64,000 nt of DNA from Bacteroidota bacterium (GCA_016192075.1 JACPUU010000012.1:186001-250000), one strand, 5' to 3'. Counted from the first letter of the stretch, positions 52,670-61,771 are shown. Made by a program: numbers and translations. The notes: generated by a model not told the origin, from the sequence alone.

Positions 52670-53239
52670 TTATTCATTTTGAAGATTGGGGTCTTTACCC
52701 ATTTTATAATCCCAATATTCCTGCTGATATTGGTGGTTTTGCGGGTTTTCAATTGTGCGCATAAGGAGCCTGGCCATTTCGGGATCGTTACGGTATTGGA
52801 ATTGCACCAGGGAATTGGTTGGTGAAATAACAAGTACAAGTGCTAAGGCCAGAATTACTGCACAACGGCGAACCATGTTTGTATAGTATTTTTTTAGTTC
52901 AATAACTGTTGACTTATTTCGGAAGAGAATTGCCAGAAAAAGAAAAATGGCTGCTACAATGGTTCCGCCCCGTAGCATAGATGCTGATCCCGGCCAATAC
53001 ATTACCTTATAAAGAATTCCTGTAAGAGGCATTGTTAAAAATATGCCCGAGGCAATTGAAAAGGCTAGTTTTTGATTTTTGATTTTCTGATAGGAAAAAA
53101 GATAAAATCCGCCAAAGAGGTAAATGCCCATAAGAAGCACTAAGGAAAGTACTGTGACAATATTCCCGCCGGTTACAGGTGTAAATTTTAAGATAAGACC
53201 AATCAGAAAGGCGCTTAAGAATCCGGTTTCAATTTTCAT
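52670..53239 (-). CDS. hypothetical membrane protein
   Basis: The 189-residue protein has about five hydrophobic segments (GFLSAFLIGLILKF, IVTVLSLVLLMGIYLFGGFYLF, LAFSIASGIFLTMPLTGILY, ILALALVLVISPTN). The last 45 residues are soluble (RNDPEMARLLMRTIENPQNH). The ORF track start is 16 codons early; ATG 53239 is preferred, with a TATATTTG box 13 bases upstream. Not recognised. Confidence 0.65.
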   Translation of the reverse strand: MKIETGFLSAFLIGLILKFTPVTGGNIVTVLSLVLLMGIYLFGGFYLFSYQKIKNQKLAFSIASGIFLTMPLTGILYKVMYWPGSASMLRGGTIVAAIFLFLAILFRNKSTVIELKKYYTNMVRRCAVILALALVLVISPTNSLVQFQYRNDPEMARLLMRTIENPQNHQYQQEYWDYKMGKDPNLQNE

Positions 53240-53252
53240 GCTAGAGTTTTTA

Positions 53253-53260
53253 CAAATATA
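53253..53260 (-). promoter_or_regulatory. -7 box for the membrane protein gene at 52670
   Basis: Minus-strand TATATTTG, a full TAnnTTTG match, 13 bases upstream of the ATG at 53239. A TTG is found 24 bases further upstream, a little beyond the usual spacing. Confidence 0.4.
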
Positions 53261-53380
53261 TTGCATCTTACGTATTAAATACGGCAACTACTGATGGAAT
53301 TGGAGGAAAAGAAAAACGCCGGAATTTGCGATCCGGGAAGGTCGCTGGTTGCATCAAAGAATGTTAAAGAACCTTTTTTC

Positions 53381-54157
53381 TCAGTGAGATGAACTGTTGA
53401 GGTCAGTAGGCTTCGTAAATTTTATCGGGTCGTAGTCCCAGATTTTTACATTGCCTGACCCGTCCACCAGATCAAATGTAACCGTATAGTCATTGGCATC
53501 GTCAACAACAAATGCGCCGGAGCACATGCCGTGTCCAACGGCTACTGTTGTCAGATCTGAGGCATCCAGGTAGTACACCGTGCTGGTGCCTTTTTCAGGG
53601 TTGGTTACGGTTGTGCGCAGTAACAGGGGTGATTCATCGTAAGCAGCAAAACTGAAATGAACATAAACAGCGGGTCCGCAACCGTAATGAACCAATGTCT
53701 TTTTAGCTTCATCGGGTTTTTGTGTCCACGTTGGTGGTGTTGTATCTTCACCCGCAATTACGTTCCACCTGACGGGCTCGTAGGTAGATTCTTCAGCATT
53801 CCAGGTTTGCAGCGGGTTCAGGTAATCAGGTACATTTTCAATAATAAGTTCGTATTCTTTGCCTGCCGTTAATTTTTCGGCCGGTACCAGTATTGCCTGC
53901 GTCATGTAAAATTGGCCTTCGCAGGTTTCTTTCACCACCAGTTTAATAATTTCATCACCTGATTTCAGGTACACCGGATACGTCGAATTCAAATTGCGGA
54001 CAATACCCTGATCATTGGCGTATCCTTCAATCATAAAAACTGGATTTTGGCTGACAACACCGCCACGCGGCCAGAAGTACATGCCGTTACCGGCGCAATC
54101 AGCCAGTGAAAGAGTTGCAGAAGCAAATGTAAAAAGGGCCAGAATAATTGGTTTCAT
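53381..54157 (-). CDS. hypothetical exported protein
   Basis: The 258-residue protein has a signal peptide (IILALFTFASATLSLADCAG; start at ATG 54157). The mature part is beta-rich and looks like two Ig-like units: YFWPRGGVVSQNPVFMIEG, KEYELIIENVP, then HYGCGPAVYVHFSFAAYDES and YTVTFDLVDGSGNVKIWD. Paired cysteines suggest disulfides. No T9SS tail is seen. Function unknown; a surface or periplasmic binding role is possible. Confidence 0.7.
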   Translation of the reverse strand: MKPIILALFTFASATLSLADCAGNGMYFWPRGGVVSQNPVFMIEGYANDQGIVRNLNSTYPVYLKSGDEIIKLVVKETCEGQFYMTQAILVPAEKLTAGKEYELIIENVPDYLNPLQTWNAEESTYEPVRWNVIAGEDTTPPTWTQKPDEAKKTLVHYGCGPAVYVHFSFAAYDESPLLLRTTVTNPEKGTSTVYYLDASDLTTVAVGHGMCSGAFVVDDANDYTVTFDLVDGSGNVKIWDYDPIKFTKPTDLNSSSH

Positions 54158-54218
54158 AAGGCTGTTTTTCAACGTTTGATTTTTAGTACAACCGTGGTGC
54201 AAATTGGTTCAGTGTATT

Positions 54219-55109
54219 TCATACAATGCGGTCATTGAGCTGATACTGTGTTTTTAACTCAGCCATCTTTTTTGCAAAGGCTGCCTGATAGCTGGCTGGC
54301 ATGTTTTGGTTTACAGCAAAAAAGCGTTCGTATTTTTCAGATAAATGCGGATAGTGTTTATTTACAGCATTTAAAACCAGGGTTTTGCTGTCTCCTTTTT
54401 CATTTCCAAAAAGGGTAATGGATGAAGGCATAACATAGTCAACCCGCATTGTTTTGAATGTGCTGAAAAATAATTCAAGTTCGGCAGTGGTATCAGAAAT
54501 ATAAGGGAGCAGCGGCATTAGGCTGATTCCGGTTTTGAAACCTGCCGCCTTCATTTCAGCAACAGCATCAAGTCGTTTAGACGGAGGACAGGCTCCCGGT
54601 TCAAAAATTTTTGCAACCGGATCGTGCAGCGTGGAAAAAGAAAATGTAATCAATGTTCCGGTATTCAGTTTTTGTAAATCGGGAGGAAGAATGGCTTTTT
54701 CACCAATTGATTTTAAAAGATCCCGGTCGCGCAGCACAAGATCTGATCGGGTAATAATGTGAACGGGAAAGCGATGTTTCAAAATAATTTCAAGCATGCT
54801 CCGGGTTATCTTTTCATGCTGTTCGGCTTTTTGATAGGGTTCTGTAGCAGAAGAAAGAACAATGAATCCGAACTGATTTTTTCGTGCGCGCAGGGCAAGC
54901 TGTTTATCAAGCAGGGCGGGTGCATTTGTTTTAATGGCCAGGCTTGAATCCATGTGTTCTCCATATTTACTGCCACGGATGTAACAGAATAGACAATTAT
55001 AGGCACAGGCACTGTATGGATTCGTGGTATAGTCGTCCAGAAAAAACGGATCACGCCGTTTTGTTTTATTCAGTATTGTTTTTACTTCGACGCGTTTTGA
55101 CATAAGCAT
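54219..55109 (-). CDS. SPL-family radical SAM protein
   Basis: Radical SAM protein of the spore photoproduct lyase-like branch (Rv2578c type), 296 residues. The [4Fe-4S] cluster motif CX3CX2C is present as CAYNCLFC at residues 35-42, preceded by NPYSACAYN and followed by RGSKYG. TIM-barrel elements follow: VHIITRSDLVLRD, LITFSFSTLHDPV and the KTGISLMPLLPYISD segment. True SPL repairs a UV thymine lesion in spores; these relatives are found in non-spore-formers and their substrate is unknown. It overlaps the AlkD-like gene by 44 bases. ATG 55103 is an alternative start. Confidence 0.85.
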   Translation of the reverse strand: MLMSKRVEVKTILNKTKRRDPFFLDDYTTNPYSACAYNCLFCYIRGSKYGEHMDSSLAIKTNAPALLDKQLALRARKNQFGFIVLSSATEPYQKAEQHEKITRSMLEIILKHRFPVHIITRSDLVLRDRDLLKSIGEKAILPPDLQKLNTGTLITFSFSTLHDPVAKIFEPGACPPSKRLDAVAEMKAAGFKTGISLMPLLPYISDTTAELELFFSTFKTMRVDYVMPSSITLFGNEKGDSKTLVLNAVNKHYPHLSEKYERFFAVNQNMPASYQAAFAKKMAELKTQYQLNDRIV

Positions 55110-55800
55110 GGCGTTCTAATCCAATGCGGACTTTTGTTCTGAACCAGGGTCCTGCGCTTTCAATTTCTGCTGCAAATAATTGAATAATGGCCGGATGAAA
55201 TTTGGCGGTTGTTTTTGCTGCCCACCCAATTCCGGTTTTTACATGAAAGTCAGTTGTTTTTTTAAGTGATAACAGCAATTCAAAAAGTTGTTTTACATGC
55301 TGTTCGGGCAATCCTTTTTTGATGGCGTAATGCGCGCCCGGACCAATGGACCGCACCACCCAATTGCTTTTATGATGGCTCAGCTTTTTTAATTCAGGAA
55401 TTGCTTTTGTAAAGTGTGTCAGCAATGCTACACCAAAAACTCGTTCACCAATGATGTCTGTTACGTACCATTCAGCCCCATGTTCAATGTATGTTGCTGC
55501 TTTTTCAAAACTTTCAGCAAAGTGATTTTCAAGTCTTTTTTGGAGTATGATTCCCAGGATTACATTACCGCCAAGGGTATTGCGTTCAGCAATCTGGTCA
55601 CAGATGCTGAGCTGTTCTTTTTCAGGAATGGTTTCATACAAACGGCAGGCACCGTATTCCAGCAATGGAAATTTTATTTTGGCCTGTAAAAGACGTTCAT
55701 GCAGGGCAATTAAAAACGCGGCCGGATTTTTTTCATCATACACTGCAAAAGAGCTTTCCAGTTCTTTTTTGATCACTGCTTTTTGTGTAATGACTTTCAT
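55066..55800 (-). CDS. AlkD-like HEAT-repeat DNA alkylation repair protein
   Basis: The 244-residue all-helical protein has a chain of HEAT-like helices (FLIALHERLLQAKIKFPLLE, LTHFTKAIPELKKLSHHKSN, VKTGIGWAAKTTAKFHPAII). WVVRSIGPGAHYAIKKGL in the middle and the final EIESAGPWFRTKVRIGLERH match the pattern of AlkD/DNA-alkylation-repair relatives, with Trp and Arg residues in the concave face. AlkD excises alkylated bases. Whether the Asp/Trp active set is complete cannot be told by eye. The gene overlaps the SPL radical SAM gene by 44 bases and lies 10 bases after the DUF1304 gene. Confidence 0.7.
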   Translation of the reverse strand: MKVITQKAVIKKELESSFAVYDEKNPAAFLIALHERLLQAKIKFPLLEYGACRLYETIPEKEQLSICDQIAERNTLGGNVILGIILQKRLENHFAESFEKAATYIEHGAEWYVTDIIGERVFGVALLTHFTKAIPELKKLSHHKSNWVVRSIGPGAHYAIKKGLPEQHVKQLFELLLSLKKTTDFHVKTGIGWAAKTTAKFHPAIIQLFAAEIESAGPWFRTKVRIGLERHAYVKTRRSKNNTE

Positions 55801-55810
55801 TCAAAAAAAC

Positions 55811-56185
55811 TTAACTGAACAAAACAATCAGCACAGCCGTCAAACCAATCAGCGCAGGCAATGCCTGAATGATGAGGATTTTTTTTGAGGCCGTCAGTCC
55901 GCCGTAAATACCGGCAATAACCACGCATGCCAGAAAGAAAATGGCAACATACCCTGACCACAGCGGGTCACTGATAAAGTAAGACCAGATTAATCCGGCT
56001 GCCAAAAAGCCGTTGTACAAACCCTGGTTTGCAGCCAGTGTTTTTGTAGGTTTAAAAAGTTCATCCGGCATGGCTCCTTTAAATGCTTTTTTGCCGGCTG
56101 TTTCCCAGGCAAACATTTCAAGCCATAAAATGTAAAGGTGTTCAAAAGCCACCAGGCCAATAAGTATTTTTGCGAATAGTTGCAT
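55811..56185 (-). CDS. DUF1304 membrane protein
   Basis: The 124-residue membrane protein has four TM helices and the typical start of the DUF1304 family: AKILIGLVAFEHLYILWLEMF. The loop ANQGLYNGFLAAGLIW near residue 55 is also characteristic. Function unknown. It leads a group of three minus-strand genes (DUF1304, AlkD-like, SPL). Confidence 0.88.
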   Translation of the reverse strand: MQLFAKILIGLVAFEHLYILWLEMFAWETAGKKAFKGAMPDELFKPTKTLAANQGLYNGFLAAGLIWSYFISDPLWSGYVAIFFLACVVIAGIYGGLTASKKILIIQALPALIGLTAVLIVLFS

Positions 56186-56206
56186 ACGTTTTTGGGTTAA
56201 GATTTA

Positions 56207-56494
56207 TTAAAACATGTCATTCATGTATAGAATGGCAGTAACAATGATACAAATAATTACAAGTGTTATCAGAAGGATAAAGATATCGCGTTTCCGCGAT
56301 TCTTTTGCCTCAGTTTTTAATTTTGATTTGAGCGCTGCCATCTCTTCGGCGGATAGCTTGTGATCAGCTTCTGGTTTATTTTTCTTGCCCTTTTTCGAAT
56401 CCTTTTTAAAAAAAGATTTTCGCTCTTTGCTCAGCGGTTCACGATTCTGCTTCAGTGAATCATTCATGCCGCGGGCAAATCCGCCACCCATCAT
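56207..56494 (-). CDS. small hypothetical protein with C-terminal TM helix
   Basis: A 95-residue protein whose N-terminal ~70 residues are strongly basic and Lys/Glu-rich (KERKSFFKKDSKKGKKNK, LKSKLKTEAKESRKRD), followed by one TM helix (IFILLITLVIICIIVTAIL). A tail-anchored arrangement is likely, with the basic part in the cytoplasm. It lies 21 bases before the DUF1304 start on the same strand. Not recognised. Confidence 0.6.
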   Translation of the reverse strand: MMGGGFARGMNDSLKQNREPLSKERKSFFKKDSKKGKKNKPEADHKLSAEEMAALKSKLKTEAKESRKRDIFILLITLVIICIIVTAILYMNDMF

Positions 56495-56607
56495 AAGTTG
56501 TAATTATTTCTGTGAAGGTATAAAAAAAATAGTGCTTCCCAAAGACAGGAAAGAGCAATTTGTGTGTCTGAAAAACTGCTGGAATAAACCTGCCCCCTTT
56601 TGGCCGT

Positions 56608-57066
56608 TCAGTTGGCCCACAGCAAACCGGTACTTACTCCATGACAGGCATTGCAGCTGCCGGTGGTAATTGGATCGGTCATGTACGTTTTGGTTCCGTT
56701 TCCGCTTATTGCTGCATACAACCCATCTCCGAAATGAATGTTTTTGGTTGTATAAAAATTACCATACGCATCTCCCTCAAGTTTGTATTTGAGCCTGCCG
56801 GTGCCATGTACCCCGGTATAAAGCTCAATGGATGTATTGGGGTAGGGTACCGCAGTGTCTTTCTGATAGGCTGTGCCGGCAACCCCAAAACTGAATTCGC
56901 CCTCACCGCCGTTTTGGTGACAAGACATGCAATCCATACCCACATTGTGGCTTCCCTGGCTGTTGTGTGAACTTGCTTTGCGCTCAAAGCTGTCTTCACA
57001 TGCAGAAAATAAAGTTGCCGACAGAAGCAGCGCTGAAAAAAAGTGTTTTGATTTAAAGGCATGCAT
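56608..57066 (-). CDS. secreted di-heme lipoprotein
   Basis: The 152-residue lipoprotein (lipobox LFSAC) carries two heme c attachment motifs, CMSCH in MDCMSCHQNGG and CNACH in GSCNACHGVS. The region between is beta-rich and transthyretin-like (NTSIELYTGVHGTGRLKYKL). This is unlike ordinary cytochrome c and matches small multi-heme lipoproteins seen in Bacteroidota. The ORF track start is 11 codons early; ATG 57066 is better. Possible role in electron transfer at the outer membrane. It stands alone between a membrane protein gene and the FAD monooxygenase gene. Confidence 0.75.
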   Translation of the reverse strand: MHAFKSKHFFSALLLSATLFSACEDSFERKASSHNSQGSHNVGMDCMSCHQNGGEGEFSFGVAGTAYQKDTAVPYPNTSIELYTGVHGTGRLKYKLEGDAYGNFYTTKNIHFGDGLYAAISGNGTKTYMTDPITTGSCNACHGVSTGLLWAN

Positions 57067-57176
57067 AGAAAGGGTTTCAAAACCTGCTGCAAAAATCACA
57101 CTTTTAGAAATTCAAAAAGGTAACAAATGTCACTTTCGACGTTTTATTTTTTGTGATTTGGAATCGGGTGAAGCCT

Positions 57177-58328
57177 TCAGGTGTTGAGAACAGGAAGTTC
57201 TATCTGGTAAATTTTTGAAATCTGTTTTTCCAATACGCTTGCGGGTGTTAACCGGAAAGCCAGGTTTCTTATACCAGCAGCGATTGGATTTTGCAGTTGT
57301 GCTATTTTTCCAAGCCGCCAGGATTGATTGACAATACCGTGTGTTCTGGCCATTCGCTTTGTTTCAAAATCGTGGAAAGCAGCCGGAATGGTTTCGTTTT
57401 TTTGAATGGCAGAAGCCAGCACCAATGCATCTTCAATGGCCTGGCAAGCTCCCTGACCCATATTGGGTGTTGTAGCATGGGCTGAGTCGCCAATAAGCAC
57501 AATTCGTTCAAAGGCAAACCGGTCAATGGGTTTCAGGTCTGCAATGTCATTCCAGATAATGTGATCATCGGGTGTGTTGGCAAGTACAGTTTTAATGTCC
57601 TGGTGATAACGGGCGTAATTGGCAAGCAGCTCTTTTTGTTTCCAGCTTTTGAGGGTGGCATCATTGGCCGGTCCGTTTTTACAGGCAAACCAATAGACCT
57701 GGTTTTTTCCAATAGGCACAATACCAAACCTGCCTTGTGTTCCCCAGGTTTCAGAAGTATGTGTGATTTTTAAATTTGTGTTATCGGCCAATCCACGCCA
57801 GCAGGTGTAGCCTGAATAACGGGTTTCACTTTGAGGCAATAACTGTTTGCGGATAGGGGAGTGAATGCCCTCGGCAACAATTAACGCGTTGCAGTCAATG
57901 CTGGTGCCGTCATCAAAGAAAACGGTCAGCGAATGCGTGTCCTGCTTAAACCGGACTGATCGTTTACCGGTTATAATTTGTTTCGGATCTGTTTCTTCCA
58001 GCAAAACGCGGTGCAGTTCAGGTCGTGATATAGCAATATTGGTCAGCCCGTTTTTGAATTTTTCAGCGTTGGCATGGCTGATGATTTTTCCGGTTTGATT
58101 TTTAATTTGCATTTCACCAATACTGTTACCGGCAATCAGAAGTTTGTCATACAATCCAAGTTGGTGATACACTTTCATGGCGTTTGCAGCAAGTGCAATA
58201 CCGGCTCCAACCGGTTTAAACTGCGGCGCGGCTTCAACCAGGGTTGCATTAATTCCAATACGCTTCAATGCAATGGCTGTTGTCAGTCCGGCAATACCGC
58301 CTCCCAGAATCAGAAAATCTGTTTTCAT
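57177..58328 (-). CDS. FAD-dependent monooxygenase (UbiH/PHBH-like)
   Basis: The 383-residue aromatic-ring hydroxylase-like flavoprotein has the dinucleotide motif FLILGGGIAGLTTAIALKR at the start. A DG-type motif appears as VAEGIHSPIRK near residue 160 (the usual ADG is replaced by AEG), and the FAD ribityl site as VLIGDSAHATTPNMGQGACQ near 280. The ORF track start is a GTG two codons earlier. Family members hydroxylate aromatic or quinone substrates or act on tetracyclines; the substrate here is unknown. A Crp regulator gene lies 80 bases upstream on the same strand. Confidence 0.9.
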   Translation of the reverse strand: MKTDFLILGGGIAGLTTAIALKRIGINATLVEAAPQFKPVGAGIALAANAMKVYHQLGLYDKLLIAGNSIGEMQIKNQTGKIISHANAEKFKNGLTNIAISRPELHRVLLEETDPKQIITGKRSVRFKQDTHSLTVFFDDGTSIDCNALIVAEGIHSPIRKQLLPQSETRYSGYTCWRGLADNTNLKITHTSETWGTQGRFGIVPIGKNQVYWFACKNGPANDATLKSWKQKELLANYARYHQDIKTVLANTPDDHIIWNDIADLKPIDRFAFERIVLIGDSAHATTPNMGQGACQAIEDALVLASAIQKNETIPAAFHDFETKRMARTHGIVNQSWRLGKIAQLQNPIAAGIRNLAFRLTPASVLEKQISKIYQIELPVLNT

Positions 58329-58408
58329 AAACACGTTCTTAATTTCAGAACAAAGGTGATCTGAAAATTCAAAACAGCCGTTTACATATGTTAAGAAATT
58401 AAGTGGAC

Positions 58409-58972
58409 TTATTGAATACCGCTGCGCACGCGGCTTAGACTTACCGGGGTGGTTCCCAGGTAACTTGCCAGGTGTTTCAGCGGAATGCGATTAGCAATTC
58501 CGGGATATTTTTTGCACAATTCAGCATACCGTTCAGCTGCGCTCATAAAGCGGATAGACTCAATGCGCCGCTGCGCTTCAAGAAAAGCAAAGGTTGAAAG
58601 TTTGCGGCCCAGTGCTTCAATTTCATGAATTTCATCACACAGTTTTTCAAAATCGCTGAAGCGGAATGATTGAATCACTGAATCTTCAGTCAACTCAATG
58701 GCCTTGTGTGACGGCTGGTGTGTGAAGAGGCTCTCAACACCTCCCAGGAATTGCCCGTCCATGGCAATATAGTCTGTAATATCCAGGTCTTCTTTCAGGT
58801 AATAAACGCGTCCTGATCCGGTAATAATGAAATGAAAAAACTGATCAACTTCACCAATCTCAAGCAGGTGATGCCCACGGGGTACTTTTTGTTCAAAAAT
58901 GATTTCGCGGAGTTTCTGAATAGATTCCGGTGAGAGTTTCTGAAATTGGTTGATGGTGTCAAAAATATCCAT
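58409..58972 (-). CDS. Crp/Fnr family transcriptional regulator
   Basis: The 187-residue regulator has an N-terminal cyclic-nucleotide-binding-like domain (IIFEQKVPRGHHLLEIGEVD) and a short winged helix ending in IPLKHLASYLGTTPVSLSRVRSGI. No Fnr cysteine set is visible. The ATG at 58972 (MDIFDTINQF) is preferred over the ORF track's TTG. It may control the monooxygenase gene downstream. A similar Crp-enzyme pairing occurs at 41375-42890. Confidence 0.88.
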   Translation of the reverse strand: MDIFDTINQFQKLSPESIQKLREIIFEQKVPRGHHLLEIGEVDQFFHFIITGSGRVYYLKEDLDITDYIAMDGQFLGGVESLFTHQPSHKAIELTEDSVIQSFRFSDFEKLCDEIHEIEALGRKLSTFAFLEAQRRIESIRFMSAAERYAELCKKYPGIANRIPLKHLASYLGTTPVSLSRVRSGIQ

Positions 58973-58995
58973 GTAAACAGCCAAATAATGGATTC

Positions 58996-59367
58996 TTATT
59001 TTCGGGAACGTTTGGAATCGTAAAATCCGTAGTTGAACAGTTTTATTTTGGTTCGTTCATGACTTGCTACCCCGGCGGTAATAACAATTGGTATTGCAAA
59101 GCTGGCTGTTGCAATAAATCCGGCATTCCAAAACCAGATAGTGAGAAAAACGCCTAAAATAGCCGACCCAATACCTGCAAGCAGTACAGTCAGATCTGAT
59201 TCAGCATAAACATCATCAACGTGGATCTTAGTATTGGATCCGCATACGGCACAGCGCAAGTCAAATTCAGCTCCTTTTTTCTTTGCAAGCTCAACCCGGT
59301 CTGCGGCAATGAAAGCAGATATTCTATTCACCGTTGAGCAGTCAGGACATTTACAACCTAGTTTCAT
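58996..59367 (-). CDS. hypothetical membrane protein with zinc-ribbon N-terminus
   Basis: The 123-residue protein starts with cysteines arranged as a zinc ribbon (CKCPDCS near residue 5 and CAVCG near 40). Two TM helices follow (DLTVLLAGIGSAILGVFLTIWF and AGFIATASFAIPIVITAG), and a basic tail (YDSKRSRK). The stop of the phospholipase D-like gene overlaps its start by 4 bases, so they are cotranscribed. Not recognised. Confidence 0.65.
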   Translation of the reverse strand: MKLGCKCPDCSTVNRISAFIAADRVELAKKKGAEFDLRCAVCGSNTKIHVDDVYAESDLTVLLAGIGSAILGVFLTIWFWNAGFIATASFAIPIVITAGVASHERTKIKLFNYGFYDSKRSRK

Positions 59368-60677
59368 TGGAGTTTTAGTTTTAATGTGGAGTGATCATTT
59401 TCTGTTTTGATTTCAGCAATGTATAATCCTTGTGGAAACGGAGCTGCGATAATTTGCCCGGGAGTTACATTTGCTAAATCAAGCACTATTTTTCCATCCA
59501 GCGAAAACAGGGTCAGGTCAAACGGATCAGAAGTGGTGGAATTGATTTGAAATTCATTTTCTCCGGTTAAACTGATTGTCCAGTTTTGTTGTTTGCTGAA
59601 TGCAGGTGTTTCCAGTACCCCTCCCAAATCTTCCCACCTTTGGCTGAATTCTTCCAGGTATTGCCAGGCAATCAGAGGGTCGTGAATGATCAATGTATTT
59701 TCATCGTATTCTTCTTCAGCTGAATTGGTCCAGTTGTGTGATCCGGTAATAACGGTGGGGTTTGAGTCCACGTGTTTTGCATCAATGATGGCGTATTTGT
59801 GGTGAAAGTCATAGGCAACACCATCGTGTGATAAAGCAGCTATTCCGGCATTTACCAGGTTGTCGTATTCTGAACCAATGTAACTGCTGTTTTCAATAAT
59901 GCAGCGCACTTCAACACCGCGGTTATGTGCAGCAATCACCGCATCGCCAATGTCATTGTTGATGAAGGTGAATAGGGCAATGTCCAGTGTAAAATCTGCG
60001 GCATCAATTTCTTCAATAATCTGTGCTGTTGTCTGGTCAGTTGGTGAAAAATACGATTCTGTCACTACACCGCCAATGGTAATGGAATGAAAGGTGTTGT
60101 CTGATTTATCCGGACCAAATTTGCTGGTGCCGGTATCGTAAGATGCATTGGTTGATCCCCACATTTCTTCAAATTCCAGGGTGTAATTGATGCACATTGA
60201 AGGATCGTGAATCAATACAATATTATTGTAATCATTAAAAATTGCACCATCATTAAAATTCATAGATCCGGTAATGAGCCAGGTTTGATCCACAATAACA
60301 AATTTGTTGTGCATGACATTGCTGGTCAGTCCGGCATTGCGTTCCAAAACAGGAATGGAAGCGTTCATATTTGAAAGCGCTGAATTGGAAGCGTTGGATG
60401 ATGTTATGTATCGTACCCTTACACCACGATTGTAAGCGTCGTTGATGCTGTTTACAACCTGGTCGTTGCCATTATCCCAGACAGCAATGTCAAGTGTTGT
60501 TTGAGCAAGATCAATGTATTTGCAAAGGGTGTCATCCAGGTGAGCAGATGTTTGCGCATCGGTGTAAAGTGAAACGGTATTGTTGACGGATTGATTGAAA
60601 TAGACTTTGATGTCCTGCGCTTTTAAAAAAAGAGGTGAAACAAGCCAAAAGGCAATGCACAGAATATTCCATTTCAT
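59364..60677 (-). CDS. secreted phospholipase D-like protein with T9SS tail
   Basis: The 437-residue exported protein has two HKD-type half-sites: HNKFVIVDQTWLITGSMNF near residue 122 and HHKYAIIDAKHVDSNPTVI near 278, each followed by a Ser/Asn patch (TGSHNW). Both catalytic His-Lys-Asp sets are present, so it may be an active phospholipase or endonuclease (like Nuc/PLD enzymes). The last ~80 residues form a type A sorting tail (LTLFSLDGKIVLDLANVTPG). A minus-strand TATCTTTA (one mismatch) lies at 60709-60716. Confidence 0.9.
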   Translation of the reverse strand: MKWNILCIAFWLVSPLFLKAQDIKVYFNQSVNNTVSLYTDAQTSAHLDDTLCKYIDLAQTTLDIAVWDNGNDQVVNSINDAYNRGVRVRYITSSNASNSALSNMNASIPVLERNAGLTSNVMHNKFVIVDQTWLITGSMNFNDGAIFNDYNNIVLIHDPSMCINYTLEFEEMWGSTNASYDTGTSKFGPDKSDNTFHSITIGGVVTESYFSPTDQTTAQIIEEIDAADFTLDIALFTFINNDIGDAVIAAHNRGVEVRCIIENSSYIGSEYDNLVNAGIAALSHDGVAYDFHHKYAIIDAKHVDSNPTVITGSHNWTNSAEEEYDENTLIIHDPLIAWQYLEEFSQRWEDLGGVLETPAFSKQQNWTISLTGENEFQINSTTSDPFDLTLFSLDGKIVLDLANVTPGQIIAAPFPQGLYIAEIKTENDHSTLKLKLQ

Positions 60678-60750
60678 GAGATAGTGTCGCTGCTGATTTA
60701 AGACCAGGTAAAGATACAGAAATCTTTGAAAAAGGTCAGGGTAGTGTGGC

Positions 60751-61737
60751 TTACCATCGCGTTTTCACCCAGTTGAGCTGCTGTTCAGGTGTCAGAAATG
60801 TCCAGGCAACAATCCGGCCTGTTTTGTTGCCCTGTGCCATGGGAATTGTTTTTACGTCTACTGCTCCGGCTCTTTTCAAGGTGTCGTAGACTGTTTTAAG
60901 GTTGGATTGTTTGGAGATTGTAGTGCTGAACCAAAAGCACGATGCAGCAAATTGTTTGCTCTGAAAAATCATGTCTCTTACAAAACGTGCTTCTCCGCCT
61001 TCACACCAGAGTTCGTTGCCCTGCCCTCCAAAATTGAGTACCGGTTTGGTAATTTTTTTGCCTTTAAGATTAGAAACTTTGCGTGTTGATGCGGCCAGTG
61101 ATTCCTCCAGCGATGCATGAAAAGGCGGATTGCAAAGGGTGAGATCAAACACTTCATTTTTCATGAACATGCCAAAGAAAATATTCCGTGGATTGGCCTG
61201 ATGACGAAGCTGAATTGCGTTGCGCAGGTTTTTATTTTGTGCAACAATGGCAGTAGCTGATGCAATGGCTGCTTTGTCAATGTCCGTGCCTACAAAAGAC
61301 CAGCCGTATTCACTGTGACCAATCAGTGGAAAAATGCAGCTTGATCCGGTTCCGATATCGAGTACCCTTATTTTTTCACCGCCCGGTATTTTTCCGTTGT
61401 TTGATGAAGCCAGCAGATCAGCAGCGTGATGAACGTAATCAGCTCTCCCGGGAATAGGAGGGCAGAGGTACCCTTTGGGTATTTCCCAAAAATCAACGGC
61501 GTAATAATATTTCAGCAAGGCTTTGTTGAGCGCTTTAACCGCAGCCGGATTTGAGAAATCAACAGATTCCTGGTCAAATTTGTTTACCAGTACAAAAGGT
61601 GTGAGTTCAGCATTCGCGGCTATCAGCGCCTTAAAATCATAACGTCCGCGGTGTTTGCTTCGAGGGTGTAGTTCTGACTTTTCGGTGCGGATTTTTCGCT
61701 GTGCCGGTTTTGTTGTTTCTTTTTTGAGGTGCTTCAT
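60751..61737 (-). CDS. rlmF: 23S rRNA (adenine1618-N6)-methyltransferase
   Basis: RlmF methylates N6 of adenine 1618 in 23S rRNA. The 328-residue protein has ELHPRSKHRGRYDFKALIAA near residue 22, the SAM motif RVLDIGTGSSCIFPLIG near 143, the catalytic LCNPPFHASLEES near 211 (NPPF), and ELWCEGGEARFVRDMI near 243. All match the family. A TACCTTTG box lies 34 bases upstream. Confidence 0.95.
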   Translation of the reverse strand: MKHLKKETTKPAQRKIRTEKSELHPRSKHRGRYDFKALIAANAELTPFVLVNKFDQESVDFSNPAAVKALNKALLKYYYAVDFWEIPKGYLCPPIPGRADYVHHAADLLASSNNGKIPGGEKIRVLDIGTGSSCIFPLIGHSEYGWSFVGTDIDKAAIASATAIVAQNKNLRNAIQLRHQANPRNIFFGMFMKNEVFDLTLCNPPFHASLEESLAASTRKVSNLKGKKITKPVLNFGGQGNELWCEGGEARFVRDMIFQSKQFAASCFWFSTTISKQSNLKTVYDTLKRAGAVDVKTIPMAQGNKTGRIVAWTFLTPEQQLNWVKTRW

Positions 61738-61771
61738 CCGGCATTTATAGTTACTGGTTTATTACCGGATT

